Shown here in pieces: positions 37,294 through 47,314 of a stretch of 64,000 nucleotides of DNA; the first letter of the stretch is position 1; every line of letters begins with the position of its first letter. A program made the position numbers and the translations under genes. Source of the stretch: Siphonodentalium dalli (lineage: Eukaryota; Mollusca; Scaphopoda; Gadilida; Siphonodentaliidae); assembly GCA_032622095.1 (NCBI GenBank), contig CP136064.1:115062004-115126003 (forward strand). Reading direction: 5' to 3'. Below the pieces are notes generated by a model. The model searched no databases. It had not been told where the DNA came from and saw only the letters and a list, made by a program, of their open reading frames with translations.

Positions 37294-40200
37294 CCGGTCA
37301 ACAGACAAATTTTCTGGTAGTATGCACATGACCAATCACCTGATTGAAATAGTCTGTCAGGTATGGTGTAAAGTTTTAGCTAACAGAATGGTGTAAAATT
37401 TTAGCTAACAGAATGGTATTCTATTTGTTCAGCCCTTGAAATTGACATTTTTCCTAGATAGACTTCTACAGCATTGCTCTAGATTTGTACAAAATTATAT
37501 ATTGGCTTCTACAGCTTTTTCTACAGCATTGCCTTTTGCCATAGCTAATTTTGAGGACTGATACCGTATCTCCAATGTAACAAGCAAAAGTGAAAAATTT
37601 GCCTTCTTTTGCAAAGATACAAAATGAAAGTGTCAATGACACTGTAGCTCAACTTAGGTAGGGGAATAATTTAATGGTCGACAGTAAATGGAGGAATAGG
37701 AAAAGTGCTAATTGAAATGTCTAAGTAAGACTAGATGTACATGTCAATATCAACATTCATAACAGGTTTCATAATGATCGGATCAGGGATGTGGTGATTA
37801 TGGTGTGCCAAAGGATTTATTGATGCAAAGAGTAAATTCTAAAATGGCCACCGACAGCCATGTTTTTTTTCCGAATTACCCCAAAATGACTTGTTCCCAT
37901 CTACAGGCTTTACAAATCTCATAATGATCTGATCAAAGGTATGACCTGTAGCCTGTGCCAATGGATTTAGTCATGCAAAGAGTAAAATCCAAGCTGGCTA
38001 CTGGCGGCCATGTTTTTCGGCTGAACGACCCCAAAATGACTCGTTTCCCATCTACATGTCATTGTTAACATACATGACAAATTTCATGAAGTTCCGACCA
38101 AAGCTACCACCTATAGCCCGCACCAAAGGATTTATTCATGCAAAGAATAAAATCCAATATGGCTGCTGGCGGACATGTTTTTTAGCCAAACGACCCCAAA
38201 ATGACTCGTTCCCATCTACATGTTAATATTAACATCCATGATAAATATCATGATCAGACAAACAGTACGACCTGTAGCCCGTGCCAATGGATTGAATTTT
38301 GAAATCCAAGATGGCTGCCAGCGGCCATGTTTTTTGGCCGTATGACCCCAAAATGACTCGTTCCCATATACATGTCAATATCAATATTCATGACAAATTT
38401 CATAAAGGTCAGACCAAAGGTACGACCTGTAACCTGCGCCAAAGGATTTAGTCATGCAAAGAGTAAAATCCAAGATGGCTGCTGGCGGCCATGTTTTTTG
38501 GCCGAACGACCCCAAAATCACTCGTTCCCATCTACATGTCATTGTTAACATCCATGACAAAATTCATAAAGATCAGACCATAGGTACGACCTGTAGCCCG
38601 CGCCAAAGGATTTAGTCATGCAAAGAGTAAAATCCATGATGGCTGCTGGCGGCCATGTTTTTTGGCCGAACAACCCCAAAATCACTCGTTCCCATCTACA
38701 TGTCATTGTTAACATCCATGACAAATTTCATGAAGTTCTGATCAAAACTACGACCTGTAGCCTGCGCCAAAGGATTTAGTCATGCAAAGAGTAAAATCCA
38801 AGATGGCTGCCAGCGGCCATGTTTTTTGGCCGTATGACCCCAAAATGACTCGTTCCCATATACATGTCAATATCAATATTCATGACAAATTTAATAAAGG
38901 TCAGACCAAAGGTACGACCTGTAGCCCGCGCCAAAGGATTTAGTCATGCAAAGAGTAAAATCCATGATGGCTGCCAGCGGCCATGTTTTTTGGCCGAACG
39001 ACCCCAAAATCACTCGTTCCCATCTACATGTCAATATTAACATCCATGACAAATTTCATGATGATCAGACGAACAGCACGACCTGTAGCCCGCGCCAATG
39101 GATTAAATTTTGAAATCCAAAATGGCCACCAGCGGCCATGTTTTTTGGCGGCCATGTTTTTTGGCCGAATGACCCCAAAATCACTCGTTCCCATCTACAT
39201 GTCAATGTCAACATTCATGACAAAATTCATAAAGATCAGACCATAGGTACGACCTGTAGCCCGCGCCAAAGGATTTAGTCATGCAAAGAGTAAAATCCAT
39301 GATGGCTGCTGGCGGCCATGTTTTTTGGCCGAACAACCCCAAAATCACTCGTTCCCATCTACATGTCATTGTTAACATCCATGACAACTTTAATGAAAGT
39401 GTCAATGACACTGTAGCTCAACTTGGAAAGGGAATAATTTAATATATTAGTCAATGGAGCGATTAGGAATGTGGAAAGTTGAATGTCTAATACTAGTTTA
39501 TAGACATGAAGAGAAAAGTAAAATCCAAGAAGGCTGCTGGCGGCCATGTTTTCAGCCGAATGACCCCAAAATGAGTCGTTCCCAACTACATGTCATCGTT
39601 AACATCAATGACAAATTTTATGACGATCAGACTAAAGGTACGACCTGTGGCCCGTGCTAATGGATTAAATTTTGAAATCCAAGATGGCCACTGGTGGCCA
39701 TGTTTTTTGTCCGAATGACCCCGAAATCAGACTAAAGGTACGACCTGTAGCCCGTGGTAAAGGATTTAGTCATACAAAGAGTAAAATCCAAGTTGGCTGC
39801 TGGCGGCCATGTTTTTTGGCCAAATGACCCCAAAATGACTCGTTCCCATCTACATGTCATTATTAACATTCATGACAAATTTTATGATGATCAGACTAAA
39901 GGTACAACCTGTAGCCCGTGCTAAAGGATTTAGTCATACAAAGAGTAAAATCCAAGATGGCTGCTGGCGACCATGTTTTTTGGCCGATTGACCCCAAAAT
40001 TACTCGTTCCCAACTACATGTCATTGTTAAGAACCATGACAAATTTTATGATGATCAGACTAAAGGTACGACCTGTAGCCCGTGCTAAAGAATTTAGTCA
40101 TACAAAGAGTAAAATCCAAGATGGCTGCTGGCGGCCATGTTTTTGGCCAAATGACACCCAAAATTACTCGTTCCCATCTACATGTCAATATTAACATCCA

Positions 40201-42179
40201 TGACAAATTTCATGATGATCAGACGAACAGTACGACCTGTGGCCCGTGCTAATAGATTAAATTTTGAAATCCAAGATGGCTGCTAGCGGCCATGTTTTTT
40301 GTCCGAATGACCCCAAAATGACTCGTTCCCATTTACATTCAAATTTCAACAGCCATGAAAATTTTTATGATGATCAGACTAAAGGTACGACCTGTAGCCC
40401 GTGCTAAAGGATTTAGTCATACACAGAGTAAAATCCAAGATGGCTGCTGGCGGCCATGTTTTTCGACCAAATGACCCCAAAAGTACTCGTTCCCATCTAC
40501 ATGTCAATATTAACATCCATGACAAATTTCATGATGATCAGACGAACAGTACTAACTGTGGCCCGTGCTAATGGATTAAATTTTTAAATGCAAGATGGCT
40601 GCTGGCGGCCATGTTTTTTGTCCGAATGACCCCAAAATGACTCGTTCCCATCTACATTCCAATTTCAACAGCCATGACAAATTTTATGATGATCAGACTA
40701 AATGTACGACCTGTAGCATGTGCTAAAGGATTTAGTCATACAAAGAGTAAAATCCAAGATGGCTGCTGGCGACCATGTTTTTTGGCCGAATGACCCCAAA
40801 ATTACTCGTTCCCATCTACATGTCAATATTATCATCCATGACAAATTTCATGATGATCAGACAAACAGTACGACCTGTGGCCCGTGCTAATGGATTAAAT
40901 TTTGAAATCCAAGATGGCCGCTGGCGGCCATGTTTTTTGTCCGAATGACCCCAAAATGACTCGTTCACATCTACATTCCAATATCAACAGCCATGACAAA
41001 TTTTATGATGATCAGACTAAAGGTACGACCTGTAGCCCGTGCTAAAGGATTTAGTCATACAAAGAGTAAAATCCAAGATGGCTGCTGGCGGCCATGTTTT
41101 TTGGCCGAATGACCCCAAAATGACTCGTTCCCATCTACATGTGATTATTAACATTATTGACAAATTTTATGATGATCAGACTAAAAGTAGGACCTGTAGC
41201 CCGTGCTAAAGGATTTAGTCATGCAAAGAGTAAAATCTAAGACGGCTGCTGGCGGCCATGTTTTTTGGCCGAATGACCCCAAAATGACTCGTTCCAATCT
41301 ACATGTCATTGTTAACATCCATGACAAATTTTATGATGATCAGACTAAAGGTACGACCTGTAGCCCGTGCTAAAGAATTTAGTCATACAAAGAGTAAAAT
41401 CCAAGATGGCTGCTGGCGGCCATGTTTTTGGGCCGAATGACCCCAAAATAACTCGTTCCCATCTACATGTCAATATTAACATCCATGACAAATTTCATGA
41501 TGATCAGACGAACAGTGCGACCTGTGGCCCGTGCTAATGGATTGAATTTTGAAAACAAAGATGGCTGCTGGCGGCCATGTTTTTTGTCCGAATGACCCCA
41601 AAATGACTCGTTCCCATCTACATTCCAATTTCAACAGCCATGACAAATTTCATGATTATCAGACTAAAGGTATGACCTGTAGCCCGTGCTAAAGGATTTA
41701 GTCATACAAAGAGTAAAATCCAAGATGGCTGCTGGCGGCCATGTTTTTTGCCCGAATAACCCAAAAATGACTCATTCCCATCTACATGTCATTGTTAACA
41801 TCCATGACAAATTTTATGATGATCTGACTAAAGGTACGACCTGTAGCCCGTGCTAAAGGATTTAGTCATGCAAAGAGTAAAATCGAAGATGGCTGCTGGC
41901 GGCCATGTTTTTTGGCCGAATGACCCCAAAATTACTCGTTCCCATCTACATGTCAATATTAACATCCATGACAAATTTCATGACGATCAGACGAACAGTA
42001 CGGCCTGTAGCCCGTGCTAATGGATTGAATTTTGAAATCTAAGATGGCCGCTGGCGGCCATGTTTTTTTTCCGAATGACCCCAAAATGAATCATTCCGGT
42101 ACAAATGTTGATGTCAACAGCTATGACAAATTTCATAATGATCCGATCAAAGGTACGACCTGTAGCCTCTATTGTTGAC

Positions 42180-42288
42180 GCCTTACGTACACACGCACAC
42201 ACGCGCACACGCACACACGTACACACGGACGACGGACGACAAAGCCATGGCAATAGCTCAAACTTTACAAAGTAAAGTTGAGCTAATA
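42180..42288 (+). repeat. First internal right end of the array
   Basis: ACGTACACACGCACACACGC...GGACGACGGACGAC, then GCCATGGCAATAGCTCAAAC and TTTACAAAGTAAAGTTGAGC, a terminal hairpin with AGCTCAA/TTGAGCT stems. Core units resume immediately afterwards, so two elements are joined head to tail or one lies within another. Confidence 0.7.
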
Positions 42289-43139
42289 AAGGTCAGACCA
42301 AAGGTACGACCTGTAGCCCGCGCCAAAGGATTTAGTCATGCAAAGAGTAAAATCCATGATGGCTGCCAGCGGCCATGTTTTTTGGCCGAACGACCCCAAA
42401 ATCACTCGTTCCCATCTACATGTCAATATTAACATCCATGACAAATTTCATGATGATCAGACGAACAGCACGACCTGTAGCCCGCGCTAATGGATTGAAT
42501 TTTGAAATCCAAAATGGCCACCAGCGGCCATGTTTTTTGGCCGAATGACCCCAAAATCACTCGTTCCCATCTACATGCCAATGTCAATATTCATGACAAA
42601 TTTCATAAAGATCAGACCAAAGGTACGACCTGTGGCCCGCGCCAAAGGATTTAGTCATGCAAAGAGTAAAATCCAAGATGGCTGCTGGCGGCCATGTTTT
42701 TTGGCCGAACAACCCCAAAATCACTCGTTCCCATCTACATGTCATTGTTAACATCCATGACAAATTTCATGAAGTTCCAATCAAAACTACGACCTGTAGC
42801 CTGCGCCAAATGATTTAGTCATGCAAAGAGTAAAATCCAAGATGGCTGCTGACGGCCATTGTGTTTTTTGGCCGAACGACCCCAAAATGACTCGTTCCCA
42901 TCTACATGTCAATATTAACATCCATGGCAAATTTCATGATGATCAAAAGAACAGTACGACCTGTAGCCCGCGCCAATGGATTGAATTTTGAAATCCAAGA
43001 TGGCCACCAGCGGCCATGTTTTTTGGCCGAATGACCCCAAAATGACTCGTTCCCATCTACATGTCAATGTCAACATTCATGCAAAATTTCATAAAGATCA
43101 GACCAAAGGTACGACCTGTAGCCCGCGCCAAAGGAAATT

Positions 43140-43239
43140 GTTGACGGACACACGGACACACGCACACACGGACACACGGACGACGGACGCCAAGCCATGG
43201 CAATAGCTCAAACTTACAAAAGTAAGTTGAGCTAAAAAT
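43140..43239 (+). repeat. Terminal right end of the array
   Basis: GTTGACGGACACACGGACAC then GGACGACGGACGCCAAGCC and the hairpin AATAGCTCAAACTTACAAAA GTAAGTTGAGCTAAAAATG. The AAGTTGAGCTA is the inverse of TAGCTCAACTT at the left end near 37645. Confidence 0.75.
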
Positions 43240-43436
43240 GAGTGTTTCCAATCTCTCCATGATTTTACCCAAGGAAGTGATAATAATCTAATGATCTCTG
43301 GCTATAAAACGAAAAGATAAATTGCACAAGATGACTGAACACCAATGGATGTTCAAGACATTAGTGATTAACTCCTGAAATTAGGTTGAAAATCCACTTC
43401 AAATCCAAAGAAGGAATGTACATATATTAGTATTAA

Positions 43437-43588
43437 CTCGTACATATCTTGACATTATAAGCCATGCATTCTCTTTTATACATACATGTATACATGCTAG
43501 GCTCCCTATGGGGACTCGCATACATGTATATAAGATAATGCACTGGTACATGATCTTTAATACTGCACCAGCGCAGCTCCCATCAGGG
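43437..43588. mobile_element. Family E element between TTAA sites
   Basis: TTAA at 43433-43436 and 43589-43592. Holds a hairpin of CATGCATTCTCTTTTATACA and CATACATGTATATAAGATAA around GGCTCCCTATGGGGACTCG, and ends GCTCCCATCAGGG. Its left end does not mirror its right end well. Confidence 0.55.
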
Positions 43589-43689
43589 TTAATATCTCAA
43601 GTTTCATGTACTTCTTACATTTAGACAATGGAATTTTATTGACTGATTTGAAATGTTCTTTTCAATAAAATATACCCCAAAAATTTAGC

Positions 43690-43931
43690 CGCATTACCAC
43701 TTGATTTTAAAGTTATCCATCTGCATCCGCAATTTTGTCCGACACCATCGGTTTGATGACTTTTTTCAGGGCCACAAGTAAGAACACATTTCGAGAAATA
43801 ACAAATTTCAAAAATCGATATCTGATCACTCTGAGCTTTGATGGGTGGGTTCCTCGACTTGAATCAAATATTGTTTACCCCCGAAGCCAATGACATAGTA
43901 ATTTGGGAGTGTTAATTCGGATTATGCATCT
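43690..43931. mobile_element. Family D MITE, left-truncated
   Basis: Contains ACCACTTGATTTTAAAGTTA, ATCACTCTGAGCTTTGATGG, TTACCCCCGAAGCCAATGAC and ends CGGATTATGCATCT before TTAA (43932-43935). Confidence 0.6.
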
Positions 43932-43998
43932 TTAAACCCTGTACAATTATCCCTAGATTCATGGCATCATATAAATTAACCTCCGATAGTAATAGATA

Positions 43999-44211
43999 CA
44001 GTAATTCCCTAAATAATCAACTCCTTAACCACAGCAGAATTATGGGTAATTTTTCAGGATTTAGTCGGAAATATTGCTTGTTGCCATTCATCAGAAAGCA
44101 CTCACTGAGAGCTTTCCGATGAATGGCAACAAGCCATATTACCGACTAAATCCTTAAAAATTACCCATAATTCTGCTGTGGTTAAGGAGTTGATTATTTA
44201 GGGCATTACTG
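43999..44211. mobile_element. Palindromic MITE, family A, TA TSD, beside WSB1 exon A
   Basis: 213 bp, ends CAGTAATTCCCTAAATAATC and its mirror, TA at 43997-43998 and 44212-44213. It lies 22 bp from the exon boundary at 44234, leaving the GTGAGT donor intact. Confidence 0.85.
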
Positions 44212-44233
44212 TACATGTAACATGTATACTCAC

Positions 44234-44402
44234 AGAGTATTCTTCACTCTATCCCAGGGCAGAAGATAGACATATTTTAGACCGCATGACCAGGCAAAAT
44301 ATGAGCTATCAGGGGCCCATGCAACTGCCCAGGCTTCACATCCAGACCGTGTAGGGTGTATGCCATATGGTGGGTCAAGCTGTTTGATCACCTTTGCTTG
44401 AT
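44234..44402 (-). CDS. WSB1: WSB1-like exon A (N-terminal WD region)
   Basis: Internal exon of 169 nt, read after two leading bases as QAKVIKQLDPPYGIHP, then a block with CEAWAVAWAPDSSYFAWS and LLPW. This matches the first WD repeat of WSB1 (ENWTVAFAPDGSYFAWS...LVPW in the human protein, recalled from knowledge). The 3' splice acceptor reads TTTCAG just upstream and the donor is GTGAGT. The exon ends with CT, completed to a Leu codon by the first base of the exon at 21341. It has no in-frame ATG, so the initiator exon is further upstream (higher coordinates) and unseen. A palindromic element (43999-44211) sits 22 bp past the exon end inside the following intron. Confidence 0.92.
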
Positions 44403-44996
44403 CTGAAAGAGGTTAATATTCATATTAATTTAAAAGAATTTTTTTTGGTTAATTCACAATTAATAATAGGGCCAAAATAAAAAAGACCTGTGTTTCTGGT
44501 CACCCGCCGCCTCTATTCCGGCACCCCGACGGAAAATAATAGGGGAAAGTGACACAATTTAGGGAGAAGTTACCTCCCATGTCGCCTTGTGGCTGGTCCC
44601 TGTTTTAGTGCTGAAACGGTTGACCTATTTTAGTAACCTGATCATAACTGGATATCCACTATTTTCAATCTGACTTTACATTCATAGTTTACACAATATG
44701 TACCATTATTAATTAGATTATACGAATGACATTTTTGTACAGAATGGCCCATTATCGAACTATGTGAATATGATAGAATATCGCTTCAATTTGCCCTTAA
44801 ACTGAGTAATTAAATATCATTTCACGACATCATAAATCTGAGTAATATGGTTTTACGACATGTCGAAAATCTACTTCACTGCTAATGACGTGTAGACATC
44901 AATTTTTGTGACGTCACTCAAATGAAAGAGCTGTCAGTTACTAAGAGGCGATCAAGTTAATAAATAATATATTACTTTGTTGGTTTTGATATTATA

Positions 44997-45078
44997 GGCC
45001 TGATATCAGCCCTCGGTACCCCATATCAGCCTGAGACTGAGGATACTACATTGTAGTACCTTGGGCTGATATCGGGCC
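44997..45078. mobile_element. 82-bp TA-flanked palindrome
   Basis: GGCCTGATATCAGCCCTCGG mirrored by CCTTGGGCTGATATCGGGCC, TA on both sides (44995-44996, 45079-45080). A minimal hairpin MITE. Confidence 0.65.
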
Positions 45079-45113
45079 TAACATCAATTATACCAAGAGG
45101 AGAGGTGACTTAA

Positions 45114-45838
45114 TTAAAAGTCCTTCCTATTCAAGCCATACGGAATTAGCATTTTAAGTTGAAAGATATTTGCGTCGTTATCCGGGTCCCCGGACAGTAT
45201 ATCGATAATCTGGTATGTGAGGTTAGATATACTATGTCCAGGTAGGTTATAGTGGAATGCGACAAGTGTGTTCCTGTCGTACGTGTTTTATATCGGCGAT
45301 GTGTTCTGATAGTCGTGTCTTAAAATTCCATTTCGTTTCTCCCGTATATTGTTTATTGCATTTAGTGCATGTGAGAAGGAATATGCAATTGCGTGTTTCG
45401 CAATTGGATCGTAATGGTGCTTTGTACCTCTTTTTCGTGACTGTGCTTTTGAACCATTTTTCTATTAGATTTTGGCAAGTTACGCAGTTGTTCTTCTCGC
45501 ATGGAGTGTGGGGATTTTGGATAATTTTTCCGGTTATTGCTCTTCCCTGTGGGAGTTTTGCTCTAGTGAGCATGTCTTTGAGGTTAGGGGCTCTGCGTCT
45601 AGCCAATAGAGGAGGGGTGGGGAAAAGTGTCCTGTATCTGGCTGATGTGTGTATAAGTGCAGGCCAGTGGGATCTTGATTATGTTGTATATACGGGTGGA
45701 TTCTGGTTGGAAATCGGTGACGAAAGGAGCAACTGAATTTTTGTTGTTGGTGGGTTTCTTTTTGTCCTGTAATAGTTCCGTTCTATCGAGTGCTGCGACT
45801 TTGTAGGCTGCCTGTGTGACAGACCCGCTGGCGACCAC
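45114..45838 (-). pseudogene. Penelope-like element remnant: RT tail and GIY-YIG endonuclease, two frameshifts
   Basis: Read from 45838 downward. Frame 1 gives a basic stretch then VAPFVTDFQPESTRIYNIIK and IFPHP-like sequence, as found between the reverse transcriptase and endonuclease of Penelope-like elements. After a one-base slip in a C-rich run near 45620-45632, frame 2 gives PPLLARRRAPNLKDMLTRAK, the cysteine motif CEKNNCVTC, then FLLTCTKCNKQYTGET and TRLSEH: the GIY-YIG core with its conserved GET, R and EH. A second slip near 45255 is needed to continue into HYNLPGHSISNLTYQ and IIDIL, ending at a stop at 45114-45116. Upstream of about 45830 the similarity stops, so the copy is 5'-truncated and inactive. 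Confidence 0.85.
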
Positions 45839-45899
45839 CCACTAAAGGTTCCCACTATCGCGAACCACATCAATATGACGTCACAGTGCACCACACGTG

Positions 45900-46370
45900 A
45901 CTATCATACTTAGAAGTCACACCTGACTCAGTGAACCAGACGAGTGAACCAGGTACCCTAACACCTCTATCAAATAGGAGTGAACCACATATGTGAATCA
46001 CTATGGTTCACTGCCCACTGAACCACATTTATCAACCATAATAATCAACTAGCTCACAACAATTAGTGAACCACAACAAAATTAAGTAGTGAACCACAAT
46101 AGTCCACCCCTCCCAGTGAACCACAACAATTAGGTTAAGTTACAATAATTTTTTACACCACCATAGAAGGGAGTGAACCACTGAGTGAACCAGATATGGA
46201 AACCACACAGTGAACCATATTAGTGAACCAGGTATGGAAACCACACAGTGAACCATATCAGTGAACCATAAATGGAACCAACATGAGTGAACCATATTAG
46301 TAAACCACAAATAGAACCAATATGAGTGAACCATAGCAGTGAACCACAACCATTCCCCCACTCAGTGAAC
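45900..46370. repeat. Degenerate GTGAACCA minisatellite
   Basis: GTGAACCAC, GTGAACCAT and GTGAACCAGG words recur every 15-35 bp. The minus frame at 46140-46361 (W/F/H-rich) is this repeat translated. Confidence 0.75.
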
Positions 46371-46433
46371 CATACTCACAACCCCTTGACCTTAATGGTT
46401 TCAACCAATCACATGGAAGGATGCCGCACCAAG

Positions 46434-46522
46434 GGCTATATAAACGGAGTCAGCAATTAAGCTACTTTTCTCACACCCACAGGTTCTGACGAAGGGTAAT
46501 AACAATCCGAAACTAGTAGACC
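46434..46522 (+). ncRNA. Candidate minimal hammerhead ribozyme with an upstream TATA box
   Basis: A GCTATATAAACGG TATA-like site (46434-46446) precedes GGTT CTGACGA AGGG..CC GAAAC TA GTA GACC (46482-46522). CTGANGA and GAAA are the two hammerhead core segments. GGTT/GACC could form stem I and AC/GT a two-pair stem III ending in the UA cleavage step. Hammerheads with very short stem III are reported in Penelope-like terminal repeats (family knowledge). Against it: stem II is only 2-3 bp with an extra A after CTGACGA, and the motif runs opposite to the Penelope remnant. Confidence 0.3.
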
Positions 46523-47314
46523 TTTTTGCAAAGGATTATACACTTTGAACCGAATAGCTCTTCAAAATATAACCAACAATGAGGAAAATACAATTTTCAC
46601 GCGCGGTAAATAAAAACTTCCAATGTCACTACTAGTAGGGGGAAATCCACATTGATTCAAAATTCGGAATAGGAGATGGACCATTGCAGAATTACGCTAT
46701 CAGGAAAACCGGGATATTGGTGAATATTAGGTCATGTGACTCAGGTATTCTAACTACCGGCCGGGTGTTCTTCGGTGCTTTGAGATGAATACTAAATAGA
46801 TGTGCATCAACACGAATGACTGACGGCAATTAAACACAAGTTTCATCAACTTTATGTAGTTAACCCTTTCATGACGACTCAGTACACATGTTTCCCCGGA
46901 CATCAGGACATCAAAGATGACATGCATTATGATGTTTAAGCCGCCAACTTTAGCCAGACTATTTAAATTGCAATTCATGAAGGACTTTCGATCTAGCTCG
47001 GAAATGAATCAGTTTACAAGGAAAATAAAATTGGATTCTTACTAATATGTTGCAAAATCAATAAAATGAAAATGGTCGGGGGTGCCAAAATAGGGGTGGG
47101 CGGGTCACCAGAAACACAGGTCTTTTTTATTTTGGCCTTAGAATATGCTTCATTTTGACTGTATACCCCCTGGAATGATATAGTTTGTGGCAAAATTTAT
47201 ATAGTACACAAGTTTAAAAGCTACTTATTGTTGGCTGCGTCTTGCGCTGATTAAGGACCTGAATATGTTAATTTTTGTCATTGGCATCGTGTGTGCATTA
47301 CATAGGAGTTAAAC

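Larger units (their letters stand above)
37622..43239 (+). mobile_element. Giant pearl/Helentron-like array, about 33 units of about 164 bp
   Basis: Tandem units carry GATTTAGTCATGCAAAGAGT, AAAATCCAAGATGGCTGC, TGGCGGCCATGTTTTTTGGC, GACCCCAAAATGACTCGTTC, CATCTACATGTCAATATTAA and ATGATCAGAC..GTACGACC. Spacing between successive units is 163 and 165 bp where measured. Left-end-like sequence (GTGTCAATGACACTGTAGCT CAACTT) occurs at 37630 and again at 39392. Right ends with CACACGGAC runs and a terminal hairpin lie at 42180-42288 and 43140-43239. All frames inside, including those repeating HVFWPNDPK or similar, are repeat translation. Confidence 0.8.
21342..44233 (-). other. Long WSB1 intron, 22.9 kb
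   Basis: Bounded by the donor GTGAGT after 44234 and the acceptor TTTCCAG before 21341. It is filled with the repeats listed separately and no nested gene could be supported. If transcribed as one unit, the inverted and tandem repeats within would form long double-stranded stretches in the pre-mRNA (inference). Confidence 0.85.
16854..44402 (-). other. WSB1: WSB1-like gene, visible span (partial at both ends)
   Basis: Span of the four recognisable coding exons of a WD-repeat protein closest to vertebrate WSB1. Family knowledge: WSB proteins have a run of WD40 repeats forming a propeller that binds substrate, then a C-terminal SOCS box that recruits elongin B/C and a cullin for ubiquitination. 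Seen here: 811 nt of coding sequence (about 270 residues) in four exons whose intron phases fit exactly: a CT+A Leu codon, a G+GT Gly codon, then a phase-0 join. The introns are 22,892, 1,854 and 1,992 bp. Not found: the start-codon exon, the last WD repeats and the SOCS box. The gene probably continues past both visible ends. WSB2 is the alternative, but the HHHEV...ASYDTRV stretch and the CG-IVWSLA motif fit WSB1 better. Confidence 0.88.
44470..47137. mobile_element. 2.7-kb TIR element holding Penelope debris
   Basis: Inverted ends of about 65 bp: GGCCAAAATAAAAAAGACC then GTGTTTCTGGTCACCCGCC and CGGCACCCCGAC, mirrored at 47075-47137. Inside are a small palindrome (44997-45078), a Penelope-like endonuclease remnant (45114-45838) and a GTGAACCAC minisatellite (45900-46370). 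No clear TSD and no transposase were seen. Confidence 0.6.

Noticed and set aside
37770-43240. CRISPR-like array or a coding tandem-repeat protein.
   Set aside because: Units are about 164 bp with no short-repeat/unique-spacer pattern, frames are broken every unit or two, and the ends fit a Helentron-like element.
45257-45736. 159-codon plus-strand gene, the longest frame in the window.
   Set aside because: It is the antisense of the Penelope GIY-YIG remnant, which is recognisable on the minus strand.
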